26,727 nucleotides of DNA, from positions 1-26,727 of the forward strand of contig JAHZJZ010000181.1 in the NCBI GenBank assembly GCA_022600655.1, given 5' to 3'. The translations under genes and the position numbers were made by a program. The notes under the pieces were generated by a model. It had not been told where the DNA came from, searched no databases, and saw only the letters and a list, made by a program, of their open reading frames with translations. Positions 14,183-21,895 of the stretch are shown piece after piece. Within the stretch, counting starts at the first letter, position 1. Each line of letters opens with the position of its first letter. This stretch comes from Campylobacterota bacterium (lineage in GTDB: Bacteria; Campylobacterota; Campylobacteria; Campylobacterales; Sulfurovaceae).

Positions 14183-15859
14183 ATGAAAACTTTTTTACTA
14201 TTAGGGTTAACGCTTCTTCTTAACATTAGTGCATTCGCAGCTGGTACAATAGAGGGTGAAGTAGAGCGACAACCTCTTAATGTTTCAGCCATTATTATGT
14301 TCTTACTTTTTGTTATTGGTACGCTGGGTATCACTTACTGGGCGGCTAGTAGAACCAAAACAGCAAAAGATTTCTACACAGCTGGTGGAGGCATTACAGG
14401 TTTCCAAAATGGTCTAGCCATTGCGGGGGACTATATGTCAGCAGCTTCATTTCTTGGTATCTCAGGGCTTGTTTACCTTGCAGGTTATGATGGTCTTATC
14501 TACTCCATTGGTTTCCTTGTGGGGTGGCCCATTATTCTTTTCTTAATCTCAGAGAGACTTAGAAATCTTGGCAGATATACCTTTGCTGATGTGGCAGCGT
14601 ATAGATTAAAACAAAAACCAATTAGAATACTTGCCGCATTTGGCTCTATTGTAACCGTCATTCTTTACCTTATCGCACAGATGGTTGGTTCTGGTAAACT
14701 TATTGAGTTACTCTTTGGTCTTCCCTATGAGTGGGCAATTATCTTGGTGGGTGCATTGATGATTATGTATGTAACTTTTGGTGGTATGCTTGCGACGACA
14801 TGGGTACAGATTATTAAAGCAATTCTACTTCTTTCTGGTGCTACATTTATGGCACTGGCTGTACTTAGCTATTTTGAGTTTAGCCTTGAATTACTCTTTG
14901 CTAAAGCTGTAGAGGTACATGATAAAGGTGAGTCGATTATGAGTCCAGGGGGACTGGTATCTGACCCAATTTCAGCGATTTCACTTGGTGTTGCATTGAT
15001 GTTTGGTACAGCTGGTCTTCCACATATTCTTATGCGATTCTTTACGGTTGCAGATGCTAAAGAGGCTAGAAAGTCTGTATTCTTCGCAACTGGGTTTATT
15101 GGGTACTTCTATATCCTTACCTTCATTATCGGATTTGGGGCGATTGTGATGGTACTTAATAATCCACAATATCTAGATATTGCTAAACAAGCGATTGAAG
15201 GTGGTTCACCAATATTAGGTGGTAAGAACATGGCAGCGATTCACCTCTCTCATGCCGTTGGTGGTAACTTCTTCTTAGGGTTTATTTCAGCTGTTGCATT
15301 TGCAACGATTCTAGCTGTTGTATCAGGTCTTACACTGGCTGGTGCATCAGCAATTTCACATGATCTCTATGCCAATGTATTTAACAAAGGTGGTGTAGAT
15401 GAAGCTAAAGAGATGAGAGTCTCTAAGATAGCAACCGTCGCTCTTGGCATCGTAGCGATTATTCTTGGTATTGTATTTGAGAAACAGAACATCGCATTCG
15501 TTGTAGGTCTTGCTTTTGCGATTGCCGCCTCAGCTAACTTCCCTGTTCTATTCTTATCAATGTTCTGGAGTAAATTAACAACACGTGGTGCAGTTATCGG
15601 TGGTAGTTTAGGTCTAGCAACAGCTGTTCTTCTTGTTATCTTTGGACCCATTGTATGGGTGCAAATTCTTGGAAATGAAGAGGCTATTTTCCCCTATAAA
15701 TACCCAGCACTATTCTCTGTAACAGTATCATTTATCGGTATCTGGTTCTTTTCTATTACCGATAAGAGTGACACAGCATCTAAAGAGATTGCAGCATTTG
15801 AAGCACAAAATATCCGTGCACAAACAGGACTTGGAGCAGAGGGAGCATCGGTTCATTAG
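14183..15859 (+). CDS. actP: Cation/acetate symporter ActP, second copy
   Basis: The start is placed at 14183 because AGGAGAAG precedes it (14173-14180) and a signal-like helix (MKTFLLLGLTLLLNISAFAA) follows; the open frame runs back to 14093, but that part only translates repeat DNA. The resulting 558-aa symporter keeps the ActP motifs (YTAGGGITGFQNGLAIAGDY, LPHILMRFFTV) and is very similar to the copy upstream, clearly a duplication. It has no DUF485 partner and no ATGCTAYG operator of its own, so it depends on read-through past the palindrome cluster or on an unrecognised promoter. Duplicate symporters may differ in affinity or substrate (acetate, propionate, pyruvate); the sequence does not decide. 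Confidence 0.9.
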   Translation: MKTFLLLGLTLLLNISAFAAGTIEGEVERQPLNVSAIIMFLLFVIGTLGITYWAASRTKTAKDFYTAGGGITGFQNGLAIAGDYMSAASFLGISGLVYLAGYDGLIYSIGFLVGWPIILFLISERLRNLGRYTFADVAAYRLKQKPIRILAAFGSIVTVILYLIAQMVGSGKLIELLFGLPYEWAIILVGALMIMYVTFGGMLATTWVQIIKAILLLSGATFMALAVLSYFEFSLELLFAKAVEVHDKGESIMSPGGLVSDPISAISLGVALMFGTAGLPHILMRFFTVADAKEARKSVFFATGFIGYFYILTFIIGFGAIVMVLNNPQYLDIAKQAIEGGSPILGGKNMAAIHLSHAVGGNFFLGFISAVAFATILAVVSGLTLAGASAISHDLYANVFNKGGVDEAKEMRVSKIATVALGIVAIILGIVFEKQNIAFVVGLAFAIAASANFPVLFLSMFWSKLTTRGAVIGGSLGLATAVLLVIFGPIVWVQILGNEEAIFPYKYPALFSVTVSFIGIWFFSITDKSDTASKEIAAFEAQNIRAQTGLGAEGASVH

Positions 15860-15902
15860 AAATCTTAGAGAACTCATTTGGATTTTAGTCTCAAACATAA
15901 CA

Positions 15903-15940
15903 AGGCTAAAGCCATCGGTTCCTAGTTTTGCAAGAAGTTT
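15903..15940. repeat. Dispersed repeat, copy 1
   Basis: A 38-base segment beginning AGGCTAAAGCC and ending GAAGTTT is identical but for one base to 21829-21866. It contains the small palindrome GGCTAAAGCC. The left half of the element (15870-15893) is a degenerate version of that in copy 2. It lies in the spacer after actP (second copy). Confidence 0.75.
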
Positions 15941-15944
15941 TACT

Positions 15945-15962
15945 GTTACCCTAAATCACACA
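15945..15962 (+). promoter_or_regulatory. Conserved upstream box, copy B (DUF294 promoter)
   Basis: GTTACC, CT, AAATCACACA; ends 39 bp before the first octamer of operator B. Compare 10488-10503 and 18708-18723. Confidence 0.45.
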
Positions 15963-15999
15963 ACAACGCTTTTAACTCTCTATATCCAATTTAAAGTTT

Positions 16000-16035
16000 T
16001 CATGCTATGCTAATGCTATGTTTATACTTCATAAT
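16000..16035 (+). promoter_or_regulatory. Acetate-regulon operator/promoter, copy B (DUF294-exonuclease operon)
   Basis: Two identical ATGCTATG octamers (16002-16009 and 16013-16020) are 11 bp apart, and CATAAT (16030-16035) follows after nine bases, exactly as in copy A. The ATG of the DUF294 gene is at 16071, preceded by GAGGTT. Confidence 0.75.
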
Positions 16036-16070
16036 GAGACATTAACTAAGAATCAAACTGAGGTTCACAA

Positions 16071-17897
16071 ATGATAGCACTTCTAGAAAACCTAAAGTCA
16101 CACCTACCCTTCTCTATTCTGAATGTACAAATGTCTAAACTCATAGAAGAGTCTGCACAAATTGCCTACTATCCAAACCATACAACATTGATTGAAACGG
16201 GTACAAAGCCCGATAAACTCTTTTATATTATTAAAGGTAGAGTAGAAGCTAAAGATGACGAAGAGCTTATCGACATCTATCATGAGCATGATACTTTGGG
16301 AGGCATTGAACTGGTGGAGAATCAACCATCTCAATACCAATACTTAGTAACAGAAGAGCTTATCTGCTATGAAATCCCCTTAGATACCTTTTTAACACTT
16401 TGCGATAACAATAGAGAGTTTAAAGCCTATTTTTTCTCAACCATTGTTGATAGAATGGAGATGAGAAGTGAAAAAAATGAGTACTCCTCTGTAGGTGAGC
16501 TTATGGTCGCTAGAGTTGACAGTACACTCTTACATAAAGTCTGTGTGGTAGAAGCCAATACTCCTATAGTCGATGCATTAAAAAAGATGGATGAGTGTAA
16601 ATCTTCGTCATTAATCATTAATAACCCAGAAGGATACGGTATAGTAACCGATGCTGACTTTAGACACTATATTCTTCATAAAGATGAAGAGCGTTTAGAG
16701 ACCATTGAACAGATTCAAACTTACCCTATTATTACCATTAATGATGGAGAACTACTCTTTAATATTCTGCTACTGTTAACTGAACGCTCTATTAAACACT
16801 TGCCTGTCCTTAATGATGAGGGTGAGCTTATAGGTATGCTAGAACTCATTGATGTCATTAGCTCTTTCTCAAGCCAATCACATCTTATTACAGCACAGAT
16901 AGAGAAAGCTGAATCTCTTGAGGCACTCATCAGTGCATCTTCGCGTGTTATGGTGATGATTGATACCCTGCATGACAAAGGAGTCAAGAGCAGATACATC
17001 GCAAAATTGGTCTCTGAGATGAACAAAAGAATGTATACCAAACTTTTTGAGATGATTATGCCTTCATCGTGGCATAACCGATGTACACTCATACTCTTAG
17101 GCAGTGAAGGACGCTCTGAGCAGATACTCCGAACTGACCAAGACAATGCACTGATTTTTGAAGATGGATTTGAACCAGAAGATGTAGAAGAGGTAACACT
17201 GGCATTTATTGAAGTACTTGACAAAATAGGTTTCCCTAGATGTGAAGGTAATGTGATGATTATCAATCCCAAATGGCGTAAATCTCAAAGTGAATTTAAA
17301 CAAAATATAGACAACTGGTTAGAGCATCCAAGCATGGAAGGCTTTATGGATATGGCAATCTTTTTTGACTCTATCGCTGTTGCGGGAGTCACATCACTAC
17401 ATAGTGAGCTTATTGCTTATCTTGTTCAGAGAACATCAGAACATAAAGAGATTATACGTCACTTTGCTAAAGCGATTGAGAATTTTGAGTCGTCTCTTGG
17501 TCTCTTCTCTCAGTTTGTTTCACATGATAAAGCACATAAAAATGAGATTGATATCAAAAAAGGGGCACTCTTTGCACTGGTTCATGGTGTTCGAGCATTG
17601 GCTCTTGAACATGGTATCACCAAAACCAATACCACTTTACGCATTAAAGAGTTAAACAATTTAGACTATATCAGTAAAGAGGATGCAAAAAACCTCATGG
17701 AGGCTCTAGAGGTCATTAACACCCTAAGACTTCATGCTGGGCTAGAGAAGTTTAAAAGGGATGAAGAGGTAGACAACTATATCTCCATTGAGACACTGGG
17801 TAAACTGGAAAAAGATTTGCTTAAAGAGGCACTAAAAACTGTTAATGGTTTTAAAAAGACCGTAAGTTATCACTTCCGTCTCTCTATGTTAGGATAG
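16071..17897 (+). CDS. DUF294 putative nucleotidyltransferase with cNMP-binding-like and CBS domains
   Basis: The 608-aa protein has a cyclic-nucleotide-binding-type beta-roll (about 20-115), a pair of CBS domains (about 145-270), a GlnD-like nucleotidyltransferase domain with GSEGRSE at 344-350 and DQDNA at 356-360, and a C-terminal helical DUF294_C domain (about 460-605). GSxGRxE...DxD is the catalytic pattern of this transferase fold, suggesting UMP or AMP transfer to a protein under control of adenine nucleotides. The gene recurs beside ActP and Acs genes and an exonuclease in other proteobacteria, though its target is not established. Here it is followed 4 bp later by the exonuclease and is driven by operator B, which places it firmly in the acetate regulon. 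Confidence 0.87.
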   Translation: MIALLENLKSHLPFSILNVQMSKLIEESAQIAYYPNHTTLIETGTKPDKLFYIIKGRVEAKDDEELIDIYHEHDTLGGIELVENQPSQYQYLVTEELICYEIPLDTFLTLCDNNREFKAYFFSTIVDRMEMRSEKNEYSSVGELMVARVDSTLLHKVCVVEANTPIVDALKKMDECKSSSLIINNPEGYGIVTDADFRHYILHKDEERLETIEQIQTYPIITINDGELLFNILLLLTERSIKHLPVLNDEGELIGMLELIDVISSFSSQSHLITAQIEKAESLEALISASSRVMVMIDTLHDKGVKSRYIAKLVSEMNKRMYTKLFEMIMPSSWHNRCTLILLGSEGRSEQILRTDQDNALIFEDGFEPEDVEEVTLAFIEVLDKIGFPRCEGNVMIINPKWRKSQSEFKQNIDNWLEHPSMEGFMDMAIFFDSIAVAGVTSLHSELIAYLVQRTSEHKEIIRHFAKAIENFESSLGLFSQFVSHDKAHKNEIDIKKGALFALVHGVRALALEHGITKTNTTLRIKELNNLDYISKEDAKNLMEALEVINTLRLHAGLEKFKRDEEVDNYISIETLGKLEKDLLKEALKTVNGFKKTVSYHFRLSMLG

Positions 17898-17901
17898 ATA
17901 C

Positions 17902-18513
17902 ATGTTTGAATCACTAAAACAAAGATGGAACCGAAAAAAACTAACTGATGAGCGATTTGCCTTTCTTTTTGATGGAGTACATGAAGATGAGATTGTGGTC
18001 TATGACTGCGAAACCACAGGACTCAACCCTAAAAAAGACAACATCATCTCCATAGGAGCTGTCAAAATCAAGGGAAACAAAATCTTAACCGATCAAGCGA
18101 TTCACATCTATGTTGAACAAGATGAGCAGATAAACCATGAGAGTATTACCATTCATCAGATACGACACTGTGACCTCCATGGTGCCATCCCTGCCCATGA
18201 AGCGATAGAGCGATTTCTATACTACATTGGTAACCGAAAACTGGCAGGATACTACTTAGAGTTTGATGTTGCCATGGTCAATAAATACACCAAAAAGCTC
18301 TTTGGTATCACCCTACCTAACAGACAAGAGGAGGTATCAGCCATCTATTATGATAAAAAAATTGAGACCATTCCTCAAGGACACATAGATTTAAGGTTTG
18401 ATACCATTTTAGAGGATTTGAAACTGCCTAAACTTCAAGCCCATGATGCGTTGAACGATGCAATTATGACGGCGATGATTTATCTTAAACTTCAACATGT
18501 AAGAAAACTATAA
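17902..18513 (+). CDS. DnaQ-like 3'-5' exonuclease (DEDDh)
   Basis: The 203-aa protein shows the three exonuclease motifs: D35-x-E37 in YDCETTG, D122 in EFDVAMV, and H181...D186 in AHDALNDA. It resembles the proofreading subunit epsilon of DNA polymerase III but has an extra basic N-terminus (KQRWNRKK) and no polymerase partner. It starts 4 bp after the DUF294 gene. Exonucleases of this type are repeatedly encoded with DUF294 proteins next to acetate genes; whether it acts on DNA, RNA or a nucleotide signal is not known. Confidence 0.87.
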   Translation: MFESLKQRWNRKKLTDERFAFLFDGVHEDEIVVYDCETTGLNPKKDNIISIGAVKIKGNKILTDQAIHIYVEQDEQINHESITIHQIRHCDLHGAIPAHEAIERFLYYIGNRKLAGYYLEFDVAMVNKYTKKLFGITLPNRQEEVSAIYYDKKIETIPQGHIDLRFDTILEDLKLPKLQAHDALNDAIMTAMIYLKLQHVRKL

Positions 18514-18707
18514 TCTCCTTTTTCTTCACTGTGGGAGATAACCCCATATAAACCTATAAATTTTCTATAAATTATAATACTTTATTTGCTTTTTTTAAGC
18601 ATTTTGCTCTATAGTTTACTTTAAGAAAGTAGTGATACAAAACTCAACATAAAGCAACAACAAAAATAGCGTTATTAAAAAAACTGTTAAAAAATCTCCA
18701 AATAAAT
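18514..18707. other. Non-coding spacer before the acs regulatory region
   Basis: The 311-bp gap between exonuclease and acs holds no reading frame I can support. A loose ATCTCC...GGGAGAT pair (about 18518-18541) follows the exonuclease stop, without a T run. A TATAAT at 18573-18578 lacks a recognisable -35. The rest is AT-rich, then the conserved box and operator C begin. Confidence 0.5.
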
Positions 18708-18723
18708 GTTACTAAACCACACA
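18708..18723 (+). promoter_or_regulatory. Conserved upstream box, copy C (acs promoter)
   Basis: GTTACTAAACCACACA ends 41 bp before the first octamer of operator C. Compare 10488-10503 and 15945-15962. Confidence 0.45.
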
Positions 18724-18762
18724 TATTTACTTTTTTTAATCTCTATATCGAATCTAAAATAT

Positions 18763-18798
18763 TCATGCTACGGTAATGCTATGTTGGTACTTCATAAT
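18763..18798 (+). promoter_or_regulatory. Acetate-regulon operator/promoter, copy C (acs)
   Basis: ATGCTACG (18765-18772) and ATGCTATG (18776-18783) are 11 bp apart; CATAAT (18793-18798) follows after nine bases. Between them GTTGGTA is shared with copy A and TACTTCATAATGA with copy B. AAGGAGA lies before the acs ATG at 18825. Confidence 0.75.
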
Positions 18799-18824
18799 GA
18801 AAAAAAGATAAGGAGAAACACGAG

Positions 18825-20792
18825 ATGAACAACATTTTCTACCCAAACGAAGAGCAATTCCAAAACTCACCAATTCCAAATATGGAGACATATAGAGGGT
18901 TAGTATCAGATTTTGAAAAAGATTATGAAGGAACATGGGCGAAGTTTGCTGATGAGAAAATTGACTGGTTTAAACCTTACGACAAGGTTTTAGATGAGAG
19001 TAATGCACCGTTTTATAAATGGTTCTCAGGAGGAGAGATGAATGTAGCACATCAGTGTGTGGACAGACATCTTGCAACGAAGAAAAATAAAGCCGCAATT
19101 ATTTTTGAAGGTGATAATGGTGACCAACAAGTTTTAACCTATAGAGAGTTAGCTTATGAGGTTAACAAAACAGCAAACATGTTTAAAAATGAGTTTGGTA
19201 TTCAAAAGGGTGATAGAGTCGTTATCTATATGCCAATGATTCCAGAGGCTGCTGTAAGTATGTTGGCTTGTGCAAAGATTGGTGCGATTCACTCTATTGT
19301 ATTTGGTGGATTTAGTGCAGAGGCTCTTAGAGACAGAATCATCGATGCAGAAGCGAAGTTGGTTGTAACTTCTGATGGAGCTTACCGAAAAGGTAAACCA
19401 TATATGCTCAAACCAGTGGTTGATAAAGCGTTAGAGAGTGGTTGTGAATGTGTTAAAAAAGTATGTATCGTTGAGAGAAATGGTGAAGATATCACGTGGG
19501 TTGCAGGAAGAGACTATGCCTATAATGAGTTGATTAAGAGTCAATCACCAAAATGTGATGCAGAACTGATGGAGTCTGAAGACCCACTATTTTTACTCTA
19601 TACTTCAGGAAGTACAGGAAAACCAAAAGGAGTACAACACTCATCTGCTGGATACATCCTTTGGGCTCAAATGACCATGGAGTGGGTATTTGATGTAAAA
19701 GAGAATGATACCTACTGGTGTACAGCCGATATCGGATGGATTACAGGACATACTTACATCGTTTATGGACCACTAGCAGCAGGGGCAACAACCGTTATGT
19801 TTGAAGGTGTACCAACATTCCCTGATGCAGGACGATGTTGGAAAATGGTTGAAGAGTATCAGATTAATCAATTCTATACAGCTCCTACAGCTATTAGACT
19901 TTTACATAAAATGGGTGAAGATGAGCCAAGTAAATATGACTTAAGTTCTCTAAGAGTTCTTGGAACGGTTGGTGAGCCAATTGACCCTCCAGCATGGAAA
20001 TGGTACTACGAGCAAGTAGGTAACTCTAACTGTTCAATTGTTGATACCTATTGGCAGACAGAGACAGGTGGACATGTGGTCTCTCCACTACCAGCAGCTA
20101 CACCAATTAAACCAGCCTGTGCAACTTTCCCTCTACCTGGAATTTCTGCAGAGGTTATTGAAGAGGATGGAACACCTACACCTGTGGGTGAAAAAGGATT
20201 TATGTGTATCACTAAACCTTGGCCATCAATGATTCGAAATATCTGGAATGATTCTGAAAGATTTAAAAAATCATACTTTGGTGACTGTAAAAAAGATGGT
20301 CAACCTGTCTACTTCTCTGGTGATGGTGCCATGATTGATGAAGAGGGTTACATTACCATTACAGGTAGAACCGATGATGTTATTAACGTCTCTGGTCACA
20401 GAATGGGAACAGCAGAAGTTGAAGCGGCGATTAAAAAGCATGACAATGTTGCTTCTGTAGCTGTTGTTGGTAAACCTCATGAGATTAAAGGTGAGGGAAT
20501 TTTTGCCTATATTGTACTTAAATCAGTACCAATGGAGCATAAAGATGAAATAGCTGATGAACTTGAGTTGATGAAAGAGATTAACGGGATTATCAAAGCT
20601 GAGATTGGTGCGATTGCTCTTTGTGATGCGATGGCATTTGTTCCAGACTTACCAAAAACGCGTTCAGGTAAGATTATGCGAAGAATTTTAAGAAGTATTG
20701 TTAAGGGTGAGGCTATCACTCAAGACACCTCTACACTTGAAGATCCTAGCATTGTAGGTACGATTGAATCGATTGTGAACAACGATGTATAA
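18825..20792 (+). CDS. acs: Acetyl-CoA synthetase
   Basis: The 655-aa enzyme makes acetyl-CoA from acetate, CoA and ATP via acetyl-AMP. Visible are the AMP-binding loop YTSGSTGKPKG (259-269), TYWQTETGG (408-416) with W410 in the position that limits the pocket to acetate, and the C-terminal PKTRSGK with K616, the catalytic lysine that protein acetyltransferases inactivate in other Acs enzymes. The length is typical of the family. It is preceded by operator C and overlaps the following regulator gene by 8 bp, so acs and that regulator are one operon. Acs is the end point of the porin-ActP uptake route encoded upstream. Confidence 0.96.
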   Translation: MNNIFYPNEEQFQNSPIPNMETYRGLVSDFEKDYEGTWAKFADEKIDWFKPYDKVLDESNAPFYKWFSGGEMNVAHQCVDRHLATKKNKAAIIFEGDNGDQQVLTYRELAYEVNKTANMFKNEFGIQKGDRVVIYMPMIPEAAVSMLACAKIGAIHSIVFGGFSAEALRDRIIDAEAKLVVTSDGAYRKGKPYMLKPVVDKALESGCECVKKVCIVERNGEDITWVAGRDYAYNELIKSQSPKCDAELMESEDPLFLLYTSGSTGKPKGVQHSSAGYILWAQMTMEWVFDVKENDTYWCTADIGWITGHTYIVYGPLAAGATTVMFEGVPTFPDAGRCWKMVEEYQINQFYTAPTAIRLLHKMGEDEPSKYDLSSLRVLGTVGEPIDPPAWKWYYEQVGNSNCSIVDTYWQTETGGHVVSPLPAATPIKPACATFPLPGISAEVIEEDGTPTPVGEKGFMCITKPWPSMIRNIWNDSERFKKSYFGDCKKDGQPVYFSGDGAMIDEEGYITITGRTDDVINVSGHRMGTAEVEAAIKKHDNVASVAVVGKPHEIKGEGIFAYIVLKSVPMEHKDEIADELELMKEINGIIKAEIGAIALCDAMAFVPDLPKTRSGKIMRRILRSIVKGEAITQDTSTLEDPSIVGTIESIVNNDV

Positions 20793-21774
20793 TTATCTAA
20801 AAGACACTAAGGAGAGTACACTTCCCCCCAACAGGCGAAGGGGTACCTCCCCTTCTAAAGAGTATAGTCTTAGTGCAAAAACACGTATTACCATTGTAGA
20901 AAACGAGAGCTATTTAGCTCAGAGTATCGCTTCTAAACTCAATGCCATAGGATACCAAACAGAAATTTTCAACTCTGTAGATGCAGCAATGCAAGAGAGT
21001 TTTGGAGATATATATCTGATTTCAAGTAATATTCCTGGACAGAGCATTACCCCTTTGATCTTTAAATTCAAATCGAAAGTCATTATTTTAATGGTTAACT
21101 ACAGCAACAATGATCTTATTGCCAAAGCGTTGCGTTCTGGAGCTAATGATTATATTGTTAAACCTTTTATGATAGATGAGTTACAAAAAAAGATTGAACA
21201 CTATGCTGAGTATGCCGCACTTAAACAGTCTATTGAGACCTATAAAGAGTATCATGAGTATTGTCTACGAAATATCTATATGGGAGACAAGGTTAATAAG
21301 ATTGACCCACCAATGGTTATAGAGACCAACTATATTACACTCATTGATAAACTGGTATTTGCTTATGCACAAAAAGTAGGAAAGCTTTTAGCCTTTATTC
21401 CTCTTAAATCTAAAAACTGGAAAGAGAAAATTGCACAAACCTCACCAGAACAGATACTCTATATCTCTAACTTGCAAACATTAGCAAAAAATGAGAGAGA
21501 AAAATTACTAAAACTGGTTGACGATAAAAAGTTTATTATCTCTACAACTAACCCTGTAGAGACCAAACATAAAACGTTAAATATTCAAACCAACGATAAG
21601 CTCTTTGATGGAAATGAAGTGCTTAGTATTGATGAGTATATTATTTTTGTCATTAAACAGTACCAAAAACAATTTCCCGATACCGTGCTGTCTAAAAAGC
21701 TAGGCTTTTCCAGAAAAAGCTTATGGGAGAGACGTAAGAAGTATGGTATTTTTAGAGACAAAACAAATAAATAG
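20785..21774 (+). CDS. Degenerate NtrC-like regulator: pseudo-receiver, AAA-remnant and Fis-type HTH
   Basis: The 329-aa protein begins with an unusual approximately 30-residue leader partly encoded by a GC-rich palindrome. A receiver-fold domain follows (about 33-137), where the phospho-acceptor position is S80 (DIYLISSNIPG) and one of the acidic pair is N40; only E39 and K126 (VKPF) remain, so phosphorylation by a kinase is unlikely. The middle part (about 175-285) has ILYISNLQTLAKNEREKLL then FIISTTNP, echoing the Walker B and sensor regions of sigma-54 activators, but Walker A and the DE of Walker B are missing. The C-terminus (LSKKLGFSRKSLWERRKKYG, 302-321) is a Fis-type helix-turn-helix. 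It is probably a DNA-binding regulator of acetate metabolism without ATPase activity. Confidence 0.75.
   Translation: MYNYLKDTKESTLPPNRRRGTSPSKEYSLSAKTRITIVENESYLAQSIASKLNAIGYQTEIFNSVDAAMQESFGDIYLISSNIPGQSITPLIFKFKSKVIILMVNYSNNDLIAKALRSGANDYIVKPFMIDELQKKIEHYAEYAALKQSIETYKEYHEYCLRNIYMGDKVNKIDPPMVIETNYITLIDKLVFAYAQKVGKLLAFIPLKSKNWKEKIAQTSPEQILYISNLQTLAKNEREKLLKLVDDKKFIISTTNPVETKHKTLNIQTNDKLFDGNEVLSIDEYIIFVIKQYQKQFPDTVLSKKLGFSRKSLWERRKKYGIFRDKTNK
20821..20855. repeat. GC-rich palindromic element inside a coding region
   Basis: Three matching arms, CTTCCCC (20821-20827), GAAGGGG (20837-20843) and CCCCTTC (20849-20855), can form two alternative hairpins. The segment is far richer in GC than its surroundings. 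It is read in frame, encoding the LPPNRRRGTSPS stretch before the receiver fold, and looks like an inserted palindromic repeat. Confidence 0.6.
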
Positions 21775-21777
21775 TAG

Positions 21778-21866
21778 ACTTCTTACAAAACTCTTTAGGA
21801 GTCGGAGACTTTAGTCCCGAATAAGGCGAGGCTAAAGCCATCGGTTCCTAGTTTTGAAAGAAGTTT
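21778..21866. repeat. Dispersed repeat, copy 2, with long inverted arms
   Basis: ACTTCTTACAAAACT (21778-21792) and AGTTTTGAAAGAAGT (21850-21864) are inverted with one mismatch. Inside lie AGGA/TCCT and the small palindromes GACTTTAGTC and GGCTAAAGCC. The right part (21829-21866) matches 15903-15940. The element fills most of the gap between the acs operon and adk and can fold into one long hairpin. Confidence 0.7.
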
Positions 21867-21895
21867 AGTGAAAACTTTTAAAGGATAACAAACAT

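Noticed and set aside
15367..15651. Minus-strand frame inside the second actP, with a similar one at 13434-13676 in the first
   Set aside because: The two resemble each other only because the actP copies are paralogous; both are antisense shadows without start signals.
16721..17272. 183-codon open frame on the minus strand inside the DUF294 gene
   Set aside because: It lies opposite a gene with clear domains, has low-complexity serine/isoleucine-rich composition and no ribosome site. It is an antisense shadow.
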